64,000 nt of DNA. Origin: Flavobacteriales bacterium UBA7690 (GTDB lineage Bacteria > Bacteroidota > Bacteroidia > Flavobacteriales_F > PHOS-HE28). The position numbers and the translations under genes were made by a program. This document shows positions 8,898 to 18,302 of the stretch, piece by piece. Location of the stretch: the NCBI GenBank assembly GCA_002482775.1, contig DLGQ01000039.1, positions 62,751-126,750 of the forward strand, in the 5' to 3' direction. Each line of letters begins with the position of its first letter. Position 1 is the stretch's first letter. The notes under the pieces were generated by a model that was given only the letters and a program-made list of their open reading frames with translations, had not been told where the DNA came from and made no database searches.

Positions 8898-9644
8898 ATG
8901 TCAACCTTGCTGGATAAATTGTTGCTGCATGCTTCCAAGTATGCCCCATTCTCGCATAAGCAGAAATGGCGGATCGGCATGCGTGACGAGATCAGCTTCT
9001 GGGACCAGCACATCGCCAAGAACTATGTGCCGCGGAATGGCCAATTCCCCAGCACAGAAGGCCAAGCCCGCACCGCGCCCGACACGCCTCTCCAAGACAC
9101 GTTCGTGCAACTCTTGGCCTGGACGAACGACCCTGTGCTCCGCATACTGGATGTTGGCTCCGGACCGTTCACCCGGGTTGGCAAGACCATGCCCGGGCGC
9201 ACGCTGGAAGTCACCGCTGTGGATCCACTGAGCGAAGAGTACAAGAAGCTGTTCACCAAACATGCCGTACGCCCACCGGTGATCCCTATCGAAGGAGCCG
9301 GTGAAACGCTGCACCAACTCTTTCCTGCGGACCACTTCCATTTCGCCCATGCCAATAACTGCTTGGACCATGGTTTCGATCCCGTGGAATCAGTCTCACA
9401 AATGGTCCAGGTCGTAAGACCCGGCGGGTATGTCTACCTGCGCCATGAGGTGAACGTGGCCGAAACAGCGGGCTACATGGGCATGCACCAGTGGAACTTC
9501 CTCTTGGATGCTAACGGCGATTTCATCATCCGCGATAAGAAACGGGTGGTCAACATGAACAAGCACTTGGGACGTGGCGTCCGGATCACTTCACAGCATG
9601 AAGGTGATTTCCTTGTCACCACGATCCATCGAGCCCCGCAGTGA
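8898..9644 (+). CDS. Class I SAM-dependent methyltransferase
   Basis: This 248-residue protein has a SAM-binding loop LRILDVGSGP (DVGSGP at 85-90), an acidic residue after motif II (AVDPLSEEY), and the late RPGGYVYLRHEVN strand usual in class I methyltransferases. An unusual feature is FAHANNCLDHGFDPVES, a motif IV that departs from the common D-x-x-x-H form. The start at 8898 is chosen because the family-like sequence begins there. It is followed 20 bases later by a glycosyltransferase and probably methylates a glycan or glycolipid intermediate. The acceptor is not identifiable. Confidence 0.82.
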   Translation: MSTLLDKLLLHASKYAPFSHKQKWRIGMRDEISFWDQHIAKNYVPRNGQFPSTEGQARTAPDTPLQDTFVQLLAWTNDPVLRILDVGSGPFTRVGKTMPGRTLEVTAVDPLSEEYKKLFTKHAVRPPVIPIEGAGETLHQLFPADHFHFAHANNCLDHGFDPVESVSQMVQVVRPGGYVYLRHEVNVAETAGYMGMHQWNFLLDANGDFIIRDKKRVVNMNKHLGRGVRITSQHEGDFLVTTIHRAPQ

Positions 9645-9664
9645 CATTCGCCTGAGCAAAGCAG

Positions 9665-10993
9665 ATGGCCAAGGATCACGCAACAGGCATACCTCTCCCC
9701 AGTGTACTTATCGCGTGTACACACTTCCCGCCGATGAACGCTACGGGGGCTCGGCGCCCCTACTATTTAGCGGTTCACCTGGCAGCACACGGCCATCGCG
9801 TAACGGTGCTCACCACCGCACCAACCGGACCGCCCATGTGGTCGCCGCCATTGGAAGGCATTACCGTGGTGTACCGTCCCCGCTCGGTGACCCAACGTGA
9901 TCTGGGCTGGTTCCAACGCTTTATAACGAAGACGCATCACCGGGCACCACCCGGCCTCTGGAAGCGTATGCTCGGCTTCCTGGGTGATATGATCCTGCCC
10001 GTTCACCACCACATGCGCTGGGATGTGACCCCCGATGAACTGGAGCAGCTTTGCGGCCGAAGTGATGTGGTACTCGCATCGGGGCCGGCATGGGCAGCAG
10101 TGCAGACAGCAGCGGACATCGCAAAGGCTTGGAACGCGACGTTCCTCGTGGATCAGCGCGACCCCTGGAACACGGTGATCCCCGGAGTCTCATTGCGCTG
10201 CCTGAACTGGCATGGGGACGGTATCACCGGGTATTTCCGCAGTAAACGGATGTTGCGCTTGGAAGAGCGTATCCTTGATCAGGCGCATGGCATCACCGCT
10301 GCCAGCCCCGCCTACCTCCAGAACGCACTGACGATCTCTCCGCATGACCACAGCTTGACAGTGCTCAATGGGATGGTATCCCCTGTGCGGACGGATAGGA
10401 AGCCCTTGAAGGGGCGCTTCACCTTGTTCTATGCCGGAAGGTTATACGAAGAGCAGGCGTGGCAGGCGGTGATCCAGGTCTTCGATGACATCCATGTGCA
10501 TCATCCGGACATCGCCTCCGAACTTCAGCTCCATGTTCTCGGTGGCATCAGCGATACACCGGCCATCGGCGCTGCACTGAAAGCCTGTGGCGCGCGTACT
10601 GGAATGATCCATGTGGTGCCTGATGTGGGGCGAGATACGTTGGCCGAAGTAGCGGGCAAGGCGAACCTTTTGCTCTCGCTGATCTGCGAAGGGAATACCG
10701 GACAGATCCCGCTGAAGCTCGTGGACTACCTCTCCTTTGGAAGGCCTACCTTGCTTTTCGGGGAAACCAAGGGTATCCAACACGAGATCCTCGAGCGGAC
10801 CTGTACCGGGATCATGGTGAAGGACGCACCTGACCTGAAGGCTTTCCTGATCAATGCCGTTGAAAAGTGGCAAGCCGGGATCGATATCCCCTATGATCCG
10901 GACCAGGAGGCCCTGCGCGAATGGAGCAACGAGGTACAAGTGCGTAAGTGGCGGCAATGGATCATCGAAGTGGACCGTTCACGCCGGGCCTGA
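9665..10993 (+). CDS. Family 4 glycosyltransferase
   Basis: The 442-residue protein is a GT-B enzyme. The N-terminal half has TGARRPYYLAVHLAAHGHRVTVLT, an acceptor-side motif of WbuB-like GT4 proteins, and FLVDQRDPW. The C-terminal half has FYAGRLYEEQ and GQIPLKLVDYLSFGRPTLL, the nucleotide-sugar side. The DQRDPW segment closely resembles DFRDPW in the protein at 36984-38264, so the two are probably paralogues from separate loci. It likely adds a hexosamine or deoxysugar to a lipid-linked glycan at the cytoplasmic face. A GT2 gene follows after six bases. Confidence 0.85.
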   Translation: MAKDHATGIPLPSVLIACTHFPPMNATGARRPYYLAVHLAAHGHRVTVLTTAPTGPPMWSPPLEGITVVYRPRSVTQRDLGWFQRFITKTHHRAPPGLWKRMLGFLGDMILPVHHHMRWDVTPDELEQLCGRSDVVLASGPAWAAVQTAADIAKAWNATFLVDQRDPWNTVIPGVSLRCLNWHGDGITGYFRSKRMLRLEERILDQAHGITAASPAYLQNALTISPHDHSLTVLNGMVSPVRTDRKPLKGRFTLFYAGRLYEEQAWQAVIQVFDDIHVHHPDIASELQLHVLGGISDTPAIGAALKACGARTGMIHVVPDVGRDTLAEVAGKANLLLSLICEGNTGQIPLKLVDYLSFGRPTLLFGETKGIQHEILERTCTGIMVKDAPDLKAFLINAVEKWQAGIDIPYDPDQEALREWSNEVQVRKWRQWIIEVDRSRRA

Positions 10994-10998
10994 ATCAG

Positions 10999-11862
10999 AT
11001 GGCGAAGCCACCGCTGATCTCCATCATCATGCCGGCCTTGAACGCCTCGGCGTTCATCGCCGAAGCGATCGATTCGGTCCTTACGCAAAGCTGGACGGAA
11101 TGGGAACTACTGGTGGTGGATAACGGCAGTACCGACGATACCACGGCCATTGTGCGTGCTTACACGGACCCGAGGATCACACTGCTCCATTGCGGCACAC
11201 GTGGTGTGAGCCTTGCGCGCAACCAGGCGCTGCAGCAGATGCGAGGCGAGTTCTATTGCTTTTTGGATGCGGACGATATCCTGCCGGCATCAAGCCTAGC
11301 CGACCGCGCTACTCTGCTCGTGAACAACGCATCGGTCTTCTTCGCTGATGGCGCTATGCGCGCCTTTAAAACGAACGATCCTTGCGTTTGGGAACGAACA
11401 CCAACGTACCGGGGTCCTGCCCCGTTGCAACAGCTCTTCAGCATTACAGGGGCTTGTTTCCTCGGTCCCACATGGATGATCCGGCGTACCGCAGGACCAG
11501 TACCCTTGTTCCGCACCGATATGACCCATGCCGAAGACCTGCTCTACTACATGAGCATCGCGCACCATGGTGCATATGACCATGTTCCACATCCCGTGCT
11601 CCATTACCGCGTGGGCACCGCCTCGGCCATGTCCGACCTGGATGGACTTCACCGGGGTTATAGGCAGTTGATGCGGGCCATGCATGACCTGCCGATACCG
11701 CCGGACGAGGCGACCCTTCAACAGGCGTGGGCGCGCATCCGTAGCATCATGTTCAAGAGCTATCTCAAGAAAGGCCGATTCCTTGCCGCTCTTTCCGCTT
11801 GGTTCGGATCACGACCGGACAGGCCTGCTCAATCCACGGCAAAGCCGAACATTTCCTTGTAG
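10999..11862 (+). CDS. Family 2 glycosyltransferase
   Basis: The 287-residue protein has a GT-A fold: ISIIMPALNASAFIAEAIDSV at the start, LVVDNGSTDDT, and the metal-binding DADD at residues 90-93. It lacks transmembrane segments and so acts in the cytoplasm. It begins six bases after the GT4 gene; an in-frame ATG at 10948 lies inside that gene and adds no family sequence. Its 3' end overlaps the convergent GT4 gene by 34 bases, an unusually deep convergent overlap. Confidence 0.88.
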   Translation: MAKPPLISIIMPALNASAFIAEAIDSVLTQSWTEWELLVVDNGSTDDTTAIVRAYTDPRITLLHCGTRGVSLARNQALQQMRGEFYCFLDADDILPASSLADRATLLVNNASVFFADGAMRAFKTNDPCVWERTPTYRGPAPLQQLFSITGACFLGPTWMIRRTAGPVPLFRTDMTHAEDLLYYMSIAHHGAYDHVPHPVLHYRVGTASAMSDLDGLHRGYRQLMRAMHDLPIPPDEATLQQAWARIRSIMFKSYLKKGRFLAALSAWFGSRPDRPAQSTAKPNISL

Positions 11863-13028
11863 ACCAAGCGGGCCACACGGATGTCCCGGATCTCCCGGCA
11901 CATCTGCATGATGCGTTCCCTGTGCCCTGGTGTGGCTACAAGAGCCTTCAAATGATCAACGGCCTGGTCCAGCTTTTCCGGCTTACCGGGATCGAAGATG
12001 GCCCCCGTCCAAGGTTTCTCCTGCACGATCCGGAAATCGTCCGAGACCCCGTGTGGCAACAGGATCGGCAAGCCGTTCGCCCAATACTCCCCATTCTTCA
12101 CCGGACCGAAATACAGGCTCGATGGCGTGATCCGGTGAAGCGAGAACGCGATGTCGGCCGCCGAGAGCCAATGCGGCACTTCCCCGTGGTCCACAGCACG
12201 CACCACGGCATGCTCCTGCGGAAAACCAGCGGCGCCCAACCAGCTCCGAACCTGTTGTTCCGGAACCACGGTGATGATGATCAACCTGAACTGCGGACCT
12301 ACCAACTGGCGCACGCGCTCGAACAGATCGAACGCCTCTCCTTCGTAGTACAACCCTCCGAACTTCCCTACGTAGATCCCCACCAGGGAATCCTGCCACC
12401 CCAGTTCGGCACGCAAAAGGTCGCGTTTTTCAGCGGAGAAGGCGAACCTCCCGATATCGGTGATCGACGGGATCACCTTGATACGGTCCGCAGGAACCCC
12501 TTCATCCATCAACTGCGCGCGGTAGTTCTCCGTCACGGTAACGATGGCACGGGCATGGTCCTTCTGCTTGCGCTCCAACCACCTTGCTACACGGTACGAT
12601 ATACCCCGTCGTCCCCACACTCCACAGTCCGCCATGTAATCCGAATGTGGCTCGAACGATTCCACTACATAGGGCACACCCGTGCGTTGGCTTACCAAGT
12701 GGGCCATGCCACCGGCGAGGGAGCCTTTCGCATCGATCATGTCGATCCGATGGTCCTTCACCAATCGAACCAATTCGTTGATGCGACCGGTGAACTGGTC
12801 CAACTTCGAGAGCTGGTCGATGGCACGGTACCGTGTAACGATAGGATGATGCACCACTTTGCGTAGTTCTCCCAACCCGGCAAGTGTGGTGGGTTCACCG
12901 CGTTCAACGGATGCGAACACCACTTTCTCCATAGAGGGGTCGGCGACCATGATCCGCAAGTAGGGAAGAATGGTGGAGGAGGTGAGCGGTTCGTTGGCGC
13001 TCCAGAAACTGATGAACAGAAGTCTCAT
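11829..13028 (-). CDS. Family 4 glycosyltransferase
   Basis: The 399-residue GT-B protein starts MRLLFISFWSAN. It has the donor-side segments GIYVGKFGGLYYEGEAF and FGPVKNGEYWANGLPILLP, where the glutamate and following loop match the nucleotide-sugar site of family 4. The N-terminal half includes HRIDMIDAKGSLAGGMA. The start overlaps the stop of the upstream membrane-protein gene by four bases (ATGA), so the two are translationally coupled. It probably extends the same glycan that the membrane protein handles. The 3' end overlaps the convergent GT2 gene. Confidence 0.85.
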   Translation of the reverse strand: MRLLFISFWSANEPLTSSTILPYLRIMVADPSMEKVVFASVERGEPTTLAGLGELRKVVHHPIVTRYRAIDQLSKLDQFTGRINELVRLVKDHRIDMIDAKGSLAGGMAHLVSQRTGVPYVVESFEPHSDYMADCGVWGRRGISYRVARWLERKQKDHARAIVTVTENYRAQLMDEGVPADRIKVIPSITDIGRFAFSAEKRDLLRAELGWQDSLVGIYVGKFGGLYYEGEAFDLFERVRQLVGPQFRLIIITVVPEQQVRSWLGAAGFPQEHAVVRAVDHGEVPHWLSAADIAFSLHRITPSSLYFGPVKNGEYWANGLPILLPHGVSDDFRIVQEKPWTGAIFDPGKPEKLDQAVDHLKALVATPGHRERIMQMCREIRDIRVARLVYKEMFGFAVD

Positions 13029-14494
13029 CTTCGCTTATTACGTGCAGGGCGAACGCCGCGTTCTTGAACACGTGGATCCGAACGGTCCGGATCGCCTCCG
13101 GAGAACGCATCGAGATCGAAACGTTGCCCGGTGGCAAGAGCCTTCCGCCTCCTGTCCAGGATATGACTGGTGATGAACAATCCGGAAACGAACAACGGCA
13201 ACATCGGTATCTTGAAGCGCACCAATGCACCGAAATTCGGGGTGGTGACACCGATCATGAAAGCGTAGCCCACAGCGAAAACGAAACACAATTGCAACAA
13301 CGGATTCCGCAGTACCAAGGTGATGAAGAAAACCACCCGGCTACGGAAAAGGATATAGAGCACCAACAGGAACAAGAAGGTGTTCTCCAAGCCCGCAAGC
13401 ACCATCACGATGTTGTTGCATTCGGGCAGCTGTGGCCTGAACAGACCGCCGAAGGTGGCCTGCGGGAACTTCCCCAAGACACTGGACCATGTGGCTTCCA
13501 TCTCCCCGATATCGAAGAAATTCGTCCCATACTGCTCGCTCCGCTTCAGGTCGGCCTGGCTTACCACGATGGTCTGGAGCGCTACATCCAAAGAGAACTT
13601 CCCCAACCGGTCGCCAAGGCCTTGTATCACGAAGATGGAACCGGTCGCCAAGACGGTCATCGCCACGGGTAGGAACAACATACGCACCAGTGCGTTGCGG
13701 AAGTGCCGCACACGATGGTACAACAGCCATAACAACGTGGCTGGAAAAACGGTCATGAAAACATAGGGCTTCATGGCGATCATGATCCACGCGGCCAACA
13801 CCACGTTCACCCAATTGCGCCACGCGTTCCTACCTACGAAGAAGATACTGTCCAAGCCATAGATGAACCAACACACGGCGGAGAACGCGAAGGTGTCCTT
13901 AAGCAGGCCCGAACCCCAGAACACGCAAGAGGGCAGGAACAGAACGGCGATGGCCAAACGACCAGGTATCTGCGGATAGTAACGCACGAGCATGCGGTAC
14001 AGGTTCCAAACGCCACCGTACGTGATCGTGCTCACCACGACGGAGACCAGGATGATGCTCTTGAAGCTCACCAGCAGGAGCACGCCAACGAGTTTCACCA
14101 GGAAGTACGTACGTTCATCCGCATAGATGTAACCCAGCGGAAAACCCGTTCCCGAATCATACAGGTACCGATAGTTCTCCAAGGTGTTGGGGAGGAAGAA
14201 CATCTCGAAGAATTTCCCGGGATCGATCATTGCCAGGTTGGCCACCGGAACAGCCGAGTTATAGAAGCTGATCGTATCCCCGTTGTCGTAGTAGTAAACG
14301 AAGATCCAGATCAGGCTAAGGGAACCGAAGAGGCGGGCGAAGTACCCCAGTAGATAATACTTGTACTCCGGGTTCTGCCCGATCATCAGCCGCTTCTTCC
14401 GCCCGTAGTAGAGCACGAACACGACGATGTAGACCACCAGGAGCATGAACTCCCATGCGTGGATGGTCACGAAGGCGGATCCGAACTCGAACAT
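13025..14494 (-). CDS. Polytopic membrane protein, possible O-antigen polymerase (Wzy-like)
   Basis: The 489-residue protein has about ten to twelve hydrophobic segments and a large central loop (about residues 300-370) with SQADLKRSEQYGTNFF. Long extracytoplasmic loops are typical of Wzy polymerases and of membrane glycosyltransferases. No family signature is strong enough to settle the role. The position between a promoter-like box and a coupled GT4 gene supports glycan polymerisation. The C-terminal 40 residues are hydrophilic and basic (ending NKRR). Confidence 0.7.
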   Translation of the reverse strand: MFEFGSAFVTIHAWEFMLLVVYIVVFVLYYGRKKRLMIGQNPEYKYYLLGYFARLFGSLSLIWIFVYYYDNGDTISFYNSAVPVANLAMIDPGKFFEMFFLPNTLENYRYLYDSGTGFPLGYIYADERTYFLVKLVGVLLLVSFKSIILVSVVVSTITYGGVWNLYRMLVRYYPQIPGRLAIAVLFLPSCVFWGSGLLKDTFAFSAVCWFIYGLDSIFFVGRNAWRNWVNVVLAAWIMIAMKPYVFMTVFPATLLWLLYHRVRHFRNALVRMLFLPVAMTVLATGSIFVIQGLGDRLGKFSLDVALQTIVVSQADLKRSEQYGTNFFDIGEMEATWSSVLGKFPQATFGGLFRPQLPECNNIVMVLAGLENTFLFLLVLYILFRSRVVFFITLVLRNPLLQLCFVFAVGYAFMIGVTTPNFGALVRFKIPMLPLFVSGLFITSHILDRRRKALATGQRFDLDAFSGGDPDRSDPRVQERGVRPARNKRR

Positions 14495-14510
14495 GCTTTA
14501 TTGTAGCTGC

Positions 14511-14518
14511 CAAATGTA
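14511..14518 (-). promoter_or_regulatory. Candidate -7 box (TACATTTG)
   Basis: Perfect TAnnTTTG match on the minus strand, 24 bases ahead of the membrane-protein ATG at 14494. It would drive the polymerase-like gene and its coupled GT4 gene. Confidence 0.5.
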
Positions 14519-14656
14519 GACGGCACAAGCGCTGCACACCCGACCACCAATGGATCCATCCCCGGGCTCCGATCACAGGAAGATGGTTCCAGGGCCCACA
14601 TCGCCCGACTAGCCCCGCATGTGCCCCGGCCGTATCTTGCACCGCGTCCACCACAC

Positions 14657-15529
14657 ATGTTGCGCGATTGCCCGATCTGCGATGCCCACGATGGGCGTTT
14701 CCTGAAGAATTACACCAAGCACCACCTGGCCCGATGCAGGAGGTGCGGTATGGTGTATGCTGGAAAACGTCCTACCCCAGCCGAACTTGCGGAATTCTAC
14801 GCTACCTACCCGCTTCACGCGCAACTCAATCCGATCACGCGCGCTCGATACCTGGAATTGCTGACCGACCTGGCTCCTGCACGCACGCACGGCCGCATAC
14901 TGGATGCGGGATGCGGGGTGGGTTTCTTCTTGGATACGGCCAGGGAGGCCGGCTGGGATACCCACGGATCAGAATACGACGAACGCGTGGTGAAGACCTG
15001 CCGTGACCGCGGTATCACCATGTGGCAAGGGGCGTTGACCACCGAGAGCTTCCCCGACGCCTATTTCGACGTGATCACCAGCTTCGAGGTGATGGAACAC
15101 TTACAGGACCCGCTTGCTGAGCTCCGGAACTTCCACCGCATGTTGCGCCCAGGGGGTGTTCTCTACATCACCACGCCCAATTTCTCGGCCTTGAGCCGGC
15201 GCCTCATCGGACAGAACTGGAGCGTGGTGAACTACCCTGAACACCTCAACTACTTCACACCGGCAACGCTGCGCAGAGCATTGGAAAGCGCCGGACTTTC
15301 CGTGACCGCATGCCGAACCACCGGCATCAGTGTGAGCAGGCTCAGCTACCGCGTGGATTCTTCTGACCAGCGGGAGGCGAACCACACGCCCATGAACACG
15401 GACCAACGTCTACGTGCACGGATCGAAGGCAATGGCCTCTTGCGTGTGGGGAAAAGCAGCCTGAACGCGCTACTGGGCATGTTATCTGCCGGAGACACCA
15501 TCAAGATGTTCGGCGCTCGGCCTCAGTGA
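14657..15529 (+). CDS. Class I SAM methyltransferase with N-terminal zinc ribbon
   Basis: The 290-residue protein opens with CPIC and CRRC pairs (Cys5, Cys8, Cys27, Cys30), a small zinc ribbon common in sugar C- or O-methyltransferases of polysaccharide loci. The SAM site is ILDAGCGVG (Asp83-Gly89), followed by SFEVMEHLQDP and a RPGGVLYITTPN strand. The ATG at 14657 is preferred over an upstream GTG at 14621 because the CPIC ribbon starts at once. The 3' end overlaps convergent rlmH by seven bases. Substrate unknown; a glycan or quinone-like acceptor are both possible. Confidence 0.83.
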   Translation: MLRDCPICDAHDGRFLKNYTKHHLARCRRCGMVYAGKRPTPAELAEFYATYPLHAQLNPITRARYLELLTDLAPARTHGRILDAGCGVGFFLDTAREAGWDTHGSEYDERVVKTCRDRGITMWQGALTTESFPDAYFDVITSFEVMEHLQDPLAELRNFHRMLRPGGVLYITTPNFSALSRRLIGQNWSVVNYPEHLNYFTPATLRRALESAGLSVTACRTTGISVSRLSYRVDSSDQREANHTPMNTDQRLRARIEGNGLLRVGKSSLNALLGMLSAGDTIKMFGARPQ

Positions 15530-15984
15530 TGGTAGGGTGAACCCTGTAGGATCGCCGACGCCCGATACAATTGTTCCGCGAAGAGCACACGTACCAACTG
15601 GTGCGGGAAGGTCATCGCCGATAAGGACAACACCAGATCCGCCCGTTGGCGCACCTCATCGGTCATTCCATAGGCGCCGCCGATCACGAAAGCGATACGC
15701 CGTGCACCTTGATCGCGCCAGCTCCCGATGCGCCCCGCGAATTGTGGGCTGGTCATTTGAATGCCCCGCTCGTCCAGCACCACTACCCGCTCACCAGGTC
15801 TCAGCGCAGCTAGAATGCGCTCACATTCCACCCGCTGTTGGTAGGCCGGTTCACCTTTCCCCGCTTCTGGCAGCACCACCTGTTCCACCGGGAAGGTTCG
15901 TGCCAAGCGGCCCAAATAATGCTCCACACCGTCGGTGACCAAGCCCCGTTCGCTACGTCCAACTAGTAACAACCTCACGTTCAT
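15523..15984 (-). CDS. rlmH: 23S rRNA (pseudouridine-1915-N3) methyltransferase RlmH
   Basis: The 153-residue protein has the SPOUT-fold RlmH signatures: MNVRLLLVGRS at the start, LDERG in the middle, FVIGGAYGM for the SAM-binding knot, and a C-terminal LSLSAMTFPHQLVRVLFAEQLYRA. RlmH methylates pseudouridine 1915 in helix 69 of 23S rRNA in assembled ribosomes. The start at 15984 matches the family; a 25-residue upstream extension is not conserved. It is a stable housekeeping marker for the chromosome. Confidence 0.95.
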   Translation of the reverse strand: MNVRLLLVGRSERGLVTDGVEHYLGRLARTFPVEQVVLPEAGKGEPAYQQRVECERILAALRPGERVVVLDERGIQMTSPQFAGRIGSWRDQGARRIAFVIGGAYGMTDEVRQRADLVLSLSAMTFPHQLVRVLFAEQLYRASAILQGSPYHH

Positions 15985-16059
15985 GCGCGTATCCCTGTTC
16001 GTAAGTCCATGGGCCTCAAGGTCTACACTTGGCCCGGTATTTGCCAAATTACGCTCCAA

Positions 16060-16470
16060 ATGAAGCCCTTTATGAACAGGTTCGTCCTGCTTCTTTCAAC
16101 CTTATTGCTCGCCTTCGGTCTACAAGCCCAGGACGATGTGAAGGAAAAAGTCGTGCAGGCCATGCGCACAGGCAACTCCAAGGACCTGGCCGTGCATTTC
16201 ATACCCAATATCGACCTGACGATCAAGGAGACCGCTGACGTGTACAGCAAAGCACAAGCCGAGCAGATCGTCCGCAAGTTCTTCAACGATAACCCGCCCG
16301 TGGACCTGGTGATCGAGCACAGCGGTGTAAGCAAGCTCGGCGACAAGTACTTCATCGGGATCCTGCGCACCACCACGGGGTATTTCCGCGTGACCTTCTT
16401 CTTGAAGAAAACGGATGCCGCTTTCCAAGTGAAGCAGTTGCGCATCGAGAACAGCAAGAACGACTTCTGA
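16060..16470 (+). CDS. DUF4783 exported protein
   Basis: The 136-residue protein has a signal peptide (MNRFVLLLSTLLLAFGLQAQ) and a short NTF2-like body with VIEHSGVSKLGDKYFIGILRTTTGYFRVTFFLKK, which fits DUF4783, a Bacteroidota family often found next to nadC. An ATG four codons downstream (16072) is an equally good start. It is followed two bases later by nadC. No function has been shown; a periplasmic or surface role is expected. Confidence 0.82.
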   Translation: MKPFMNRFVLLLSTLLLAFGLQAQDDVKEKVVQAMRTGNSKDLAVHFIPNIDLTIKETADVYSKAQAEQIVRKFFNDNPPVDLVIEHSGVSKLGDKYFIGILRTTTGYFRVTFFLKKTDAAFQVKQLRIENSKNDF

Positions 16471-16472
16471 CC

Positions 16473-17315
16473 GTGCTTCCACCCGGCACCGAAGCACTGA
16501 TCGAGCTGGCCTTTCGCGAGGATATCGGCGATGGCGACCATACTTCACTGAGCACCATACCTGCGGATGCCAAAGGTGCCGCCCGGTTGTTGGTGAAAGA
16601 AGATGGGATCCTGGCCGGTGTGGAATTGGCCCAAGCCGTAGCCGCCCATTTCGACAAGGCGCTCTCCTTCCGGATCTATCTGGAGGATGGTGCATCGGTG
16701 AAGAAGGGTGACATCGCCTTCAACCTGATGGGGCCGATCCGTAGCATCCTCATGGTGGAGCGCGTGTTGCTCAACTTCATGCAACGCATGAGCGGGATCG
16801 CCACGCAAACACGCCGGTATGTGGATGCCGTGGAAGGGACCGGATGCCGCGTTCTTGACACGCGCAAGACCACACCTGGCCTGCGTGGACTGGAGAAGTG
16901 GGCCGTACGCCTCGGTGGCGGCCGGAACCACCGGCAAGGGTTGTACGACATGATCATGATCAAGGACAACCACCACGATTTCGCCGGTGGTATCGCCAAC
17001 GCCATTGTTGCTGCTCGGGATTACCTGTTGAAGAACGGGAAGCAGCTCGCCATCGAGGTGGAAACACGCAACATCGACGAGGTACAGCAAGTGTTGAAGG
17101 TGGGCGGTGTACAGCGCATCATGCTGGACAATTTCACACCCGAACGCATGCGCGAAGCGGTATCGCTGATCGATGGCCGGTTCGAGACGGAAGCCTCGGG
17201 CGGCATCACCTTGGCCACCATCCGTAGCTTCGCAGAAACAGGAGTGGACTACGTCTCCGTTGGTGCCCTCACCCATTCGGTACCCAGCTTGGACTTGAGC
17301 CTGAAAGCCCTGTGA
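16473..17315 (+). CDS. nadC: Nicotinate-nucleotide pyrophosphorylase (quinolinate phosphoribosyltransferase)
   Basis: The 280-residue protein converts quinolinate and PRPP to nicotinate mononucleotide in de novo NAD synthesis. Signatures seen: DIGDGDHTS near the start, TRKTTPGLR (catalytic arginine/lysine loop), HRQGLYDMIMIKDNH, EVETRN, IMLDNF and EASGGITL. It uses a GTG start two bases after the DUF4783 stop, which fits translational coupling. Length matches the family. A YihY/BrkB gene follows after four bases, an arrangement common in this phylum. Confidence 0.95.
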   Translation: MLPPGTEALIELAFREDIGDGDHTSLSTIPADAKGAARLLVKEDGILAGVELAQAVAAHFDKALSFRIYLEDGASVKKGDIAFNLMGPIRSILMVERVLLNFMQRMSGIATQTRRYVDAVEGTGCRVLDTRKTTPGLRGLEKWAVRLGGGRNHRQGLYDMIMIKDNHHDFAGGIANAIVAARDYLLKNGKQLAIEVETRNIDEVQQVLKVGGVQRIMLDNFTPERMREAVSLIDGRFETEASGGITLATIRSFAETGVDYVSVGALTHSVPSLDLSLKAL

Positions 17316-17319
17316 CCGT

Positions 17320-18279
17320 ATGGTGAAACGGCTGAAACGCAAGCTGCTCTACTCGCGCTCCAACAGGCGCGTGATCAAATGGGCACGGCGGATCATCCTA
17401 CCCGGCTTCGAAGGTTTCAGCTTGTACGAGATCAGCCGGTTCTTCTTCCGGGCACTGTTCACCGGCAACTTGGTGATGCGCGCCTCGGCCATCTCCTTCA
17501 AACTCTTCCTGGCCTTCTTCCCGGCGGTGATCGTGCTGTTGACTATGATCCCGTACATCCCCATCAACGATTTCCAGACCAAGCTGCTCACCACCTTCCA
17601 CGACATGCTGCCGGGCGAGGTCTACACATTCATCGAATCCACCCTGCACGACCTGCTGATCAAGAAACACGGGACCCTGCTTTCGGTGAGCTTCCTGGTC
17701 GGTGTGTACATGGCCAGTAACAGCATCGATGCCATTCTCGCCGGCTTCAGCGACAGCACCAACCACACCACTTGGCATACGCCCTTGAAGCAACGTTTGC
17801 TCAGCATCGGCCTGCTCTTCGCGCTCACCATCCTCACCATGATCGCCATACCCCTGCTCACCTTCAGTGGCACGGTGATCTACCAGCTGGATCAACTCGG
17901 CTTCTTCACGAGCTATTTCCAAGTGGCCGCCCTGTTCGCCGCGAAGTGGGTGGTCTCCATTCTCGTGGTGGTCATGTTCGTATCACTGCTCTACAACGCA
18001 GGCGACCCTACCGCTCGCCGGTTCCGCCTCTTCACACCGGGTGCCATCCTAGCGATGTTGCTGATCCTGCTGGTGTCCCAAGTACTCGCGTTCTTCTTCT
18101 CGTCCATCACGGACTACAACGCGCTCTACGGTTCCATCGGGGCCATCCTTGCAGTGCAATTCTGGCTCTATTTCAACATGATCGTGCTGCTGGTGGGCTA
18201 CGAACTGAATACCAGCATCGTAAAAGCCCGGATCATGCGCAGCGAGCACCTGCAAGCACCCATCGTTCCTGCCGTTTGA
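17320..18279 (+). CDS. YihY/BrkB-family inner membrane protein
   Basis: The 319-residue protein has about six transmembrane helices and the YihY/BrkB pattern: RASAISFKLFLAFFPAVIVLL near residues 54-74, LLSVSFLVGVYMASNSIDAI, and YNALYGSIGAILAVQFWLY before the last helix. The family was once called ribonuclease BN by error; its actual role is unresolved and may be transport or envelope integrity. It lies four bases after nadC and may be cotranscribed with it. Confidence 0.9.
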   Translation: MVKRLKRKLLYSRSNRRVIKWARRIILPGFEGFSLYEISRFFFRALFTGNLVMRASAISFKLFLAFFPAVIVLLTMIPYIPINDFQTKLLTTFHDMLPGEVYTFIESTLHDLLIKKHGTLLSVSFLVGVYMASNSIDAILAGFSDSTNHTTWHTPLKQRLLSIGLLFALTILTMIAIPLLTFSGTVIYQLDQLGFFTSYFQVAALFAAKWVVSILVVVMFVSLLYNAGDPTARRFRLFTPGAILAMLLILLVSQVLAFFFSSITDYNALYGSIGAILAVQFWLYFNMIVLLVGYELNTSIVKARIMRSEHLQAPIVPAV

Positions 18280-18302
18280 TGGAATAACTTGGAGCCGCCA
18301 TC

